Source of the DNA: an uncultured Hyphomicrobiales bacterium
Lineage (GTDB): Bacteria > Pseudomonadota > Alphaproteobacteria > Rhizobiales > Beijerinckiaceae
Length of the DNA: 5,439 nt
Assembly: GCA_903903935.1 (NCBI GenBank)
Contig: CAIVAX010000310.1
Location: forward strand, 1-5,439
Direction: 5' to 3'
Each line of letters starts with the position of its first letter. The stretch's first letter is position 1. Of this stretch, positions 1 through 4,577 are shown one piece after another. A model generated the notes under the pieces. It saw only the letters and a list, made by a program, of their open reading frames with translations, was not told where the DNA came from and made no database searches. Both the position numbers and the translations under genes were made by a program.

Positions 1-18
1 TCACTTCGGGAAGTTGTT

Positions 19-94
<76 letters not shown>

Positions 95-113
95 ATTTTC
101 CGGTAAACCGGGA

Positions 114-138
114 CCATGGCACTTGGGTCGCGCCATGG
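114..138. repeat. 7-bp inverted repeat in the tRNA-Ala leader
   Basis: CCATGGC (114-120) and GCCATGG (132-138) are perfect inverted arms around an 11-base spacer. They lie between the candidate tRNA promoter (173-201) and the mature tRNA 5' end (94). In the transcript this would form a leader hairpin about 20 bases ahead of the acceptor stem, where precursor processing takes place. It could instead be a protein-binding dyad. The arms are seen directly; the role is inferred. Confidence 0.5.
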
Positions 139-172
139 ATGCAGTCAGGCTTTGAACAAGGCTGCGGCGGGC

Positions 173-201
173 TGTATAGCCGCTCGCTGGCAGGTCCACA
201 A
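173..201 (-). promoter_or_regulatory. Candidate promoter of tRNA-Ala
   Basis: On the minus strand, TTGTGG (201-196) and TATACA (178-173) are separated by exactly 17 bases. They match 3 of 6 and 4 of 6 consensus bases. The stretch after the -10 box is GCCCGCC, a GC-rich discriminator of the kind found at stringently controlled stable-RNA promoters, which fits a tRNA gene. Transcription would begin near 166, giving a leader of about 70 bases. A small dyad, GGCT-GTAT-AGCC (170-181), overlaps the -10 box. Confidence 0.45.
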
Positions 202-207
202 GCCCAT

Positions 208-235
208 TCCCCCATTTCTAAGCAGAAATCGGGGA
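208..235 (-). terminator. Hairpin after the FYDLN_acid gene, possible terminator
   Basis: The inverted arms are T-CCCC (208-212) with GGGG-A (231-235), and ATTTCT (214-219) with AGAAAT (224-229). There is one C-C mismatch between the two blocks and a 4-base AAGC loop, giving an 11-bp stem. It begins 5 bases beyond the stop codon of the gene on the minus strand, the usual place for a terminator. No T tract follows on the minus strand (AATGGG), so it may stabilise the 3' end or act weakly rather than being a classical intrinsic terminator. Confidence 0.45.
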
Positions 236-240
236 GAACC

Positions 241-603
241 TTACGATTCCTCGTCGTCCTCAATATCGCCATCGATCAGACCGGCGACATCGTCATCATC
301 CTCTTCCTCTTCTTCGAGGAAGGTTTCATCAGCGCTATCGTCATCCTCGATCTCAATATCATCGGTGACAGCTGCAGCAGCCTTGCTATCGGCGGCATCT
401 GCATCTTCCAGCGAGACAAGATCGGCGGCCGATTCAGCCTCAGGCTCATCATCTGCCGCAGCGCGCGCTTGGGCGCGCGTATTGGCGGGCACCTGATAGA
501 CTGCGCCACATTTGGGGCACAAAATAGGGTCACGCCCCATATCAAAGAATTTCACGCTGCAATTCTGGCACTGCCGCTTGCTGCCGAGTTCGGGTTTAGC
601 CAC
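241..603 (-). CDS. FYDLN_acid (TIGR02300) family zinc-ribbon protein
   Basis: This is a 120-residue cytoplasmic protein of unknown function. The N-terminal third is a compact zinc-ribbon-like module with two CxxC pairs, C12/C15 and C29/C32. Between them is FFDMGRDPILCP (19-30), corresponding to the FYDLN-RDP block that names the family. The rest, roughly residues 50-120, is low-complexity and strongly acidic, with runs of Glu and Asp (for example 97-105), and is probably disordered. Length and architecture match what I know of TIGR02300, an alphaproteobacterial family. Translation starts at GTG, which is immediately followed by the conserved AKPELG-type N-terminus. The only Shine-Dalgarno-like bases are AGGG about 11 bases upstream, so initiation looks weak. 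A zinc-dependent nucleic-acid or protein contact is plausible, but nothing in the sequence identifies a partner. The family assignment is confident; the function is unknown. Confidence 0.92.
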   Translation of the reverse strand: MAKPELGSKRQCQNCSVKFFDMGRDPILCPKCGAVYQVPANTRAQARAAADDEPEAESAADLVSLEDADAADSKAAAAVTDDIEIEDDDSADETFLEEEEEDDDDVAGLIDGDIEDDEES

Positions 604-679
604 GACTGTTTAATCCCTGGAGCCGAAATTGGATGAATGATCGACTTGCGATGCCCTAAAACACCGAAAGCCAAGGCGC

Positions 680-708
680 TCGTTAGTCGTGCTTCGCGCG
701 ACTGTCAA
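680..708 (-). promoter_or_regulatory. Candidate promoter of the FYDLN_acid gene
   Basis: On the minus strand a perfect -35 hexamer TTGACA (708-703) is followed after 17 bases by TAACGA (685-680), which matches the -10 consensus only at its first two bases. Transcription would start near 673, about 70 bases before the GTG start at 603. Good -35 with poor -10 is common in Alphaproteobacteria, but the call remains tentative. The whole spacer is occupied by a dyad (685-703). Confidence 0.35.
685..703. repeat. 8-bp dyad filling the promoter spacer
   Basis: AGTCGTGC (685-692), TTC, GCGCGACT (696-703) forms an 8-bp stem with one T-G wobble and a three-base loop. It sits exactly between the candidate -35 and -10 boxes of the FYDLN_acid gene, so it could be an operator. 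It could also be a hairpin in the 3' end of the MTHFR transcript. No T tract follows on either strand. Confidence 0.4.
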
Positions 709-725
709 ATGGGAACTTGTCCCAT
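709..725 (-). terminator. Weak hairpin downstream of the MTHFR gene
   Basis: ATGGGA (709-714) and TCCCAT (720-725) are perfect 6-bp arms around a 5-base loop, 45 bases past the MTHFR stop codon on the minus strand. Only TTT follows the stem, directly leading into the TTGACA of the next candidate promoter. A weak terminator separating the two transcripts fits the position, but neither the GC content nor the tail is convincing. Confidence 0.3.
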
Positions 726-769
726 CCCCCACAGCCTTGCCTTGCGGCCGGCTTTGCATGGCCTCCGCC

Positions 770-1720
770 TTAGGGCATTGGCTCAAATCCGCCCTCATGG
801 GTGAGCCTCAACGGCTGCTGCGCCAGAGCCATGGCCCAGCGGGCAGTTGGTACAATCGCGCCAAAGGAAAAGATATGCGGTGTCACCTCGCCATAGGCCC
901 GGCCAGCTTTGGCCTCGACCAGAGAGCGGATGAGGGGATCTGGTGCAACAGAACGAAAAGCTTGTTGAATCAATCCGCTGCGCTTAGCGAGCGCTTCTGC
1001 TGAGGCGCGCACGCCACATTTGCTGGCAAATTTCAGCCAGGTCATCAGGCTGGTGGGGCCGGCAAGGCCGATGCGCACGGGTATGGTCAGGCCGCGGGCG
1101 CGCAGCCAATCCAGCCATTGCAAAATGGGCTCAACATCAAAGCAGAATTGCGTCACCACATGCGCCTCAAGCCCCGCCCCCTGCAAAGCGGCTAATTTGG
1201 TGACAAGGCTGCATTCGACCTCTTCCTCGCTCAAAGCGGGATGGCCCTCAGGAAAACCGGGCAGGCCAACCCGCTCAATGCCATTGGCCTGCAGAAGGCC
1301 TGATTCGATCACCTGCAGCGCATCCTGCACAGAGCCCGCCGCCTGCCCCGTATCCCCACCAATCAGCATAATGGAGGTGACACCCGCTTCGCTGTGCAGC
1401 CGCTTGAGCAGATGATCTATCGCACGCAAGGAGTCAAAATGACGGGCGGCAATATGCGCAACCGGTTTGAGTCCCGCTTGGGTGAGATCTTGCGCTGTGG
1501 CGACAAGCTCAGTGGGATCGCGGCCGGGCAAAGCGGTGACATAGACTTCCATGCCCGGCAAAAGCACCGAGCCCAAAGCGCGATTATCCGCAAGGCTGGG
1601 GCGCGTGACTTCAAATGTCACCTGCCGCATGAATTGGCTGATCAGCGCCAGCAGAACAGTTTCATCCAGCGGCACATGTGTGGGCGTGTGCGCAGGCATA
1701 GGCTTTGGAATGAGAGTCAT
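770..1720 (-). CDS. metF: Methylenetetrahydrofolate reductase (MetF family)
   Basis: This 316-residue TIM-barrel flavoprotein should reduce 5,10-methylene-THF to 5-methyl-THF in the cytoplasm, supplying the methyl group for methionine synthesis. The family blocks are in order. VTFEVTRP (34-41) carries Glu37, equivalent to E. coli Glu28. PVAHIAARHF (86-95) comes next. LIGGDTG (119-125) has Asp123 in the Asp120 position. GLPGFPEGHP (152-161) corresponds to the YPEVHP block. TQFCFD (190-195) has Gln191 matching Gln183. The C-terminal segment PHIFSFGAIVP matches the last barrel strand. It differs from classical MetF: FEFFPP is replaced by FEVTRP, and the arginine of LRGD is Gly121. It is therefore a divergent subfamily, and a related folate or methylamine substrate cannot be excluded. 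ATG1720 is preceded by AGGAGG with a 5-base gap. The gene lies 12 bases after the stop of the upstream HTH-methyltransferase gene, so the two should be co-transcribed. Confidence 0.85.
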   Translation of the reverse strand: MTLIPKPMPAHTPTHVPLDETVLLALISQFMRQVTFEVTRPSLADNRALGSVLLPGMEVYVTALPGRDPTELVATAQDLTQAGLKPVAHIAARHFDSLRAIDHLLKRLHSEAGVTSIMLIGGDTGQAAGSVQDALQVIESGLLQANGIERVGLPGFPEGHPALSEEEVECSLVTKLAALQGAGLEAHVVTQFCFDVEPILQWLDWLRARGLTIPVRIGLAGPTSLMTWLKFASKCGVRASAEALAKRSGLIQQAFRSVAPDPLIRSLVEAKAGRAYGEVTPHIFSFGAIVPTARWAMALAQQPLRLTHEGGFEPMP

Positions 1721-1725
1721 ACGCG

Positions 1726-1731
1726 CCTCCT
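1726..1731 (-). promoter_or_regulatory. Strong ribosome binding site of the MTHFR gene
   Basis: The minus strand reads AGGAGG, five bases before ATG1720. The site occupies almost all of the 12-base gap after the upstream TAG (1735-1733). It fixes the start codon and suggests that ribosomes reload efficiently after finishing the upstream gene. Confidence 0.85.
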
Positions 1732-1732
1732 G

Positions 1733-3229
1733 CTAATCGCGTCGCCGCGAAATCACGAATGATTCATCATAGAACCATAATCCGCCATGCTCTTGCAGCA
1801 CTTGGCGTGTGGCATCGAGATAATCACCGCGCGCTACAACGGGGGCCAGACGCTCATCTTCAACCTGCGCGACATAGATCGCGGCATTCCACGCCGCAAA
1901 CAGCGTTGATGTGCCAATCGAGCCTTCAACTTCACTGGGCAGAGTGTGCATGTCATAGCGAAACAGCGAGCGTGCATCCGAATTGGCATTGAAATTCAGA
2001 TCGCGGCCCGCAGCGCCCAATTCTGTTTTCACAGCCTTGAGAAGATCATGGCGATTGGTGATGAAGGGTTCATCATTGGGCCAGACCTTATGCACAATCT
2101 CCATAGCCGGATCATGTCCATAAGAGTGAATACCAATCAAACGTCCACCCGGACCCAGCGCCCGCACCAACGGTGCAATGACGCGGCGCGCCTTGAATTC
2201 AGTCGAGGCTCTGGCGCGATAGGGCTGCGAGGCAATGACAAGATCATAATTGGCGGCGGTGGCGCCCAGACGCGGAATGATCGGATCCAGCAAGAAGCGA
2301 TGATCCTCGCGATAGAGCACCAGCACAACCGGGCGCTCATAGAGCGAACCACCCGTCTGCGGATTGACCGTGGCTTTCCAATTGGCCGTCAAAAACGGCT
2401 CCAGCGCCGTGATCTGTTCCTCAAAGCTATGCGATGTATTGCCGCGCAGCGCCACTTCATGCCAGACTAAACTCGAAGCGGCCTTGAGCGAGCGCACAGA
2501 CAGGCGCGGCGCATCAGCATAGGCCATATTGGTGAGCACAAGCACTGTGCCGGGATGTTCAAAAAAACGATCCGCCACTTTTTGCAATGTCAGACGCACA
2601 TCTTCAAGGCTGATCTCTTTGCCTGCGATGAAGAAAGGCATAGTGGGAAAGCGATCATGCATAGAGCGCATCACACGCGCCAGCACTGACCCATCGCCCA
2701 CACCCGCATCAAACACACGCAAAGCGGGCGGGCGAGGATGCAGATTGGCGAGCTCTAGCGAGACGCGATTGGCAATCTCCCATTTCTCGCTGCAGGTATT
2801 GACGAAGAGAAGATATTTTTGGCGATTGTCATAGAAGCGGAAATTCTGCCGCGCATCGACACTGGGCTCATTGGTGACGCGGGTAATCTGTTGCTCGGCT
2901 GGCGAAGGACTGAGCTCTTGCGCGGCCAGCGAGGCCAAAGCCTGATTTCTCGTGCTGGATTGCTGCTCGGCTGTGGGCCCGAGCGCGGCATCCTGATGGC
3001 GCGGGCTGGGCGTGCGACGCTGCACAATCAAACGGCGCCCCTCTCCTGCAGGATTGGCAGCCATATAGCCGCGAATGCGATCCAGGGTCTCAGTGGTAAT
3101 GCGCCCGCCATTGCGCAAACGCGAGACCAGCTTGCCATCATTGATGGCAGCGCGGCCAAAGGTGGATTCGGCCAGACCCACCTGCCGACAATACTCGCTG
3201 ATCTCCAGCAGTAATGGCTCTAATTTCAC
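1733..3229 (-). CDS. HTH-SAM methyltransferase-like fusion protein
   Basis: This is a 498-residue soluble protein of unknown specific function. Residues about 8-56 look like a helix-turn-helix DNA-binding module, with ESTFGRAAINDGKLVSRL followed by an RITTETLDRIRGYM helix. I recall this pattern from alphaproteobacterial proteins. Residues about 60-125 form a Gln/Ser/Pro/Ala-rich linker. From about 130 on there is a class I SAM-methyltransferase-like region. Motif I is VFDAGVGDGSVLARV (172-186). A second-strand acidic end is seen at GKEIS (203-207). A motif IV-like YDLVIASQPY (328-337) and a motif VI-like LGPGGRLIGIHSYG (358-371) follow. The spacing between motif I and the SQPY block is unusually long (about 150 residues), and SSLVWHEVAL (252-261) is an alternative fourth strand. 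The target could be DNA, a small molecule, or nothing, if SAM or SAH binding is only sensory. It starts at GTG behind GGGAGG and is the first gene of an operon with the MTHFR gene, which suggests methyl-cycle control. The coding call is firm; the role is inferred. Confidence 0.88.
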   Translation of the reverse strand: MKLEPLLLEISEYCRQVGLAESTFGRAAINDGKLVSRLRNGGRITTETLDRIRGYMAANPAGEGRRLIVQRRTPSPRHQDAALGPTAEQQSSTRNQALASLAAQELSPSPAEQQITRVTNEPSVDARQNFRFYDNRQKYLLFVNTCSEKWEIANRVSLELANLHPRPPALRVFDAGVGDGSVLARVMRSMHDRFPTMPFFIAGKEISLEDVRLTLQKVADRFFEHPGTVLVLTNMAYADAPRLSVRSLKAASSLVWHEVALRGNTSHSFEEQITALEPFLTANWKATVNPQTGGSLYERPVVLVLYREDHRFLLDPIIPRLGATAANYDLVIASQPYRARASTEFKARRVIAPLVRALGPGGRLIGIHSYGHDPAMEIVHKVWPNDEPFITNRHDLLKAVKTELGAAGRDLNFNANSDARSLFRYDMHTLPSEVEGSIGTSTLFAAWNAAIYVAQVEDERLAPVVARGDYLDATRQVLQEHGGLWFYDESFVISRRRD

Positions 3230-3233
3230 AACG

Positions 3234-3239
3234 CCTCCC
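3234..3239 (-). promoter_or_regulatory. Ribosome binding site selecting a GTG start
   Basis: The minus strand reads GGGAGG, four bases before GTG at 3229-3227. This strong site supports the GTG start and the full N-terminal HTH domain. Confidence 0.8.
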
Positions 3240-3265
3240 GATCCCTTTGGTTTTGATCGTCAGGC

Positions 3266-3294
3266 AAAATGTTGTGCGCCCGCCCTTCGGTCAA
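3266..3294 (-). promoter_or_regulatory. Candidate promoter of the HTH-methyltransferase/MTHFR operon
   Basis: On the minus strand, TTGACC (3294-3289, 5 of 6 consensus bases) and CATTTT (3271-3266, 3 of 6) are spaced by 17 bases. The start would be near 3259, leaving a 5' leader of about 30 bases. That is too short for a SAM-type riboswitch, so any control here is more likely through a protein. Confidence 0.4.
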
Positions 3295-3305
3295 CCACAT
3301 TATTT

Positions 3306-3322
3306 CCCACGCAAAAAGTGGG
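3306..3322. repeat. Inverted repeat in the divergent promoter region
   Basis: CCCAC (3306-3310) and GTGGG (3318-3322) flank an A-rich 7-base spacer. A third GTGGG copy lies at 3329-3333. The dyad sits between the two candidate -35 boxes of the divergent units (3289-3294 and 3341-3346), a good position for a regulator acting on one or both directions. The autoregulatory HTH protein encoded next door is a natural candidate, but this is inference. Confidence 0.35.
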
Positions 3323-3340
3323 CATTGAGTGGGATTGCTT

Positions 3341-3369
3341 TTGACAGTCCTGTGTGCTGGGCAAAAGCG
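3341..3369 (+). promoter_or_regulatory. Weak candidate recF-recQ promoter
   Basis: A perfect -35 hexamer TTGACA lies at 3341-3346. At 17-base spacing the -10 position (3364-3369) reads AAAGCG, which does not resemble the consensus. Transcription would begin near 3375, about 30 bases before the recF ATG. Only the -35 box and its position support the call. Confidence 0.25.
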
Positions 3370-3407
3370 CTCTGGCCAGCGCCTGCCCTGCATGGCAAAC
3401 CCGTTGC

Positions 3408-4577
3408 ATGTCGCGCAGCGCCGAATCAGTTCTTCAGACCCTGCGACGCCCTCAGCTTGGGCGTTTGCAATTGCATGATTTTAGATCCTATCGCGATCTC
3501 GATCAGGCCTTTTCCGCGCGGCTGATTGCGCTGAGCGGAGAGAATGGCGCGGGCAAAACCAATCTTCTCGAAGCGCTCTCCCTTTTGACGCAGGGGCGCG
3601 GCTTGCGTCGTGCTGATCTGGCTGAGTGTGCCAATGACCAAGGTCCGGGTGGCTGGGCTGTCTCCGCCCATTTTGATGATCAGAGCGCCAGCCTCCAATT
3701 GGGCACGGGGGTTGAGGCGGGGCAGAGCGGGCAAGCGCAAAGTCGTCGCTATCGCATTGATCGTGTGCCTATAAGTTCGATCCGACAGTTTGCCGATCAT
3801 GTGCGGATTGTCTGGCTGACGCCAGCGATGGATGGCCTGTTCACTGGCCCAGCAGGGGATCGGCGGCGCTTTCTTGATCGGCTTGTTTTGGCGGTGGATG
3901 CGGATCATGGCGCACGGGTCAATGGGCTGGAGAAGGCGTTGCGTAATCGCAATCGTTTGCTCGAAGACGGCGCCCGCGATGCCATGTGGCTGGATGCAGC
4001 AGAAAAGGAAGTGGCGGAGCTCGCCATTGCTATAGCCGCCGCGCGCGCCGAGACAGTGGCGCGGCTCAGCAGTCTGATTTTGGGCCAGCGGGATGATCAA
4101 TCCTGCTTTCCCTGGGCGCAATTGGCGCTGATTGGCGAGGTCGACAGCCTGATCGTCCAGAGCAGCGCGCTGCAGGCCGAGAGCCAATATCGCGATCTCT
4201 TGCGCCAGAACCGGGCGCGGGATGCGGCAGCAGGGCGCACCCTCATTGGCCCGCACACCAGCGATCTTGTCGTCCATCATGGTCCCAAACAACGACTTGC
4301 GGCGCAATCCTCAACGGGCGAGCAAAAGGCCTTGCTGGTCGGGCTCGTTCTCGCTCATGCGCAATTGGTGGCGGAGATGAGCGGAATCGTCCCACTCGTT
4401 CTGCTTGATGAAATTGCTGCCCACTTTGATCCCATGCGTCGATCTGCCCTGTTTGAGGCTTTAGAAGCTTTGGGTGGGCAAGTGTGGATGACGGGCGCGG
4501 ATGCGCATGCCTTTCACGAGCTGAAGGGCCGCGCCGAGCTGTTCCGGGTCAGTGCGGGCCGGGTGGAGGCGCTATGA
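3408..4577 (+). CDS. recF: DNA replication and repair protein RecF
   Basis: RecF is an SMC-like ATPase of the RecFOR pathway. It binds gapped DNA and helps RecO and RecR load RecA at single-strand gaps. From ATG3408 the protein has 389 residues, normal for RecF. The N-terminal block LHDFRSYRDLDQAF (22-35) precedes the Walker A motif GENGAGKTN (44-52). The RRRFLDRLVLAVD block (152-164) and GPHTSDL (281-287) are typical of RecF. The ABC-type signature is SSTGEQKALL (301-310), and Walker B is PLVLLDE (329-335, Asp334/Glu335), followed by a D-loop-like AAHFD. The frame stays open upstream to a GTG at 3354, but that adds 18 residues unlike any RecF start, so ATG3408 is preferred. No clear Shine-Dalgarno precedes it. 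The gene is followed by recQ with a 4-base overlap. It is not flanked here by dnaN or gyrB, the classical neighbours. Confidence 0.96.
   Translation: MSRSAESVLQTLRRPQLGRLQLHDFRSYRDLDQAFSARLIALSGENGAGKTNLLEALSLLTQGRGLRRADLAECANDQGPGGWAVSAHFDDQSASLQLGTGVEAGQSGQAQSRRYRIDRVPISSIRQFADHVRIVWLTPAMDGLFTGPAGDRRRFLDRLVLAVDADHGARVNGLEKALRNRNRLLEDGARDAMWLDAAEKEVAELAIAIAAARAETVARLSSLILGQRDDQSCFPWAQLALIGEVDSLIVQSSALQAESQYRDLLRQNRARDAAAGRTLIGPHTSDLVVHHGPKQRLAAQSSTGEQKALLVGLVLAHAQLVAEMSGIVPLVLLDEIAAHFDPMRRSALFEALEALGGQVWMTGADAHAFHELKGRAELFRVSAGRVEAL
4565..4569 (+). promoter_or_regulatory. recQ ribosome binding site inside the recF 3' end
   Basis: GGAGG lies four bases before ATG4574, within the last recF codons. 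Together with the ATGA overlap it supports translational coupling of recF and recQ, and it fixes the recQ start. Confidence 0.85.

Noticed and set aside
3..14. Short hairpin ACTTC-GG-GAAGT just downstream of tRNA-Ala as a terminator
   Set aside because: The stem is only 5 bp with a two-base loop, shows no T tract, and the window ends there, so it cannot be judged.
116..496. Serine-rich plus-strand frame over the FYDLN_acid gene
   Set aside because: The serine runs are simply the complement of the Glu/Asp codon tract. The opposite strand carries a recognisable family protein.
1946..2470. Plus-strand open frame of 174 codons antisense to the HTH-methyltransferase gene
   Set aside because: No domain can be recognised, and it overlaps the methyltransferase motifs read from the other strand. 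It is a shadow of codon bias.
3230..3340. SAM- or SAH-type riboswitch ahead of the methyltransferase/MTHFR operon
   Set aside because: I found no SAM-II-like pseudoknot elements by eye, and the leader from the candidate promoter is only about 30 bases.
3354..3407. GTG at 3354 as the recF start
   Set aside because: It would add 18 residues with no resemblance to RecF and would begin right at the candidate promoter. ATG3408 gives the usual length.
3426..4307. Long minus-strand open frame (293 codons) antisense to recF
   Set aside because: It lies wholly within recF, whose Walker A, signature and Walker B motifs are clear in the plus-strand frame. The translated antisense product shows no recognisable domain.
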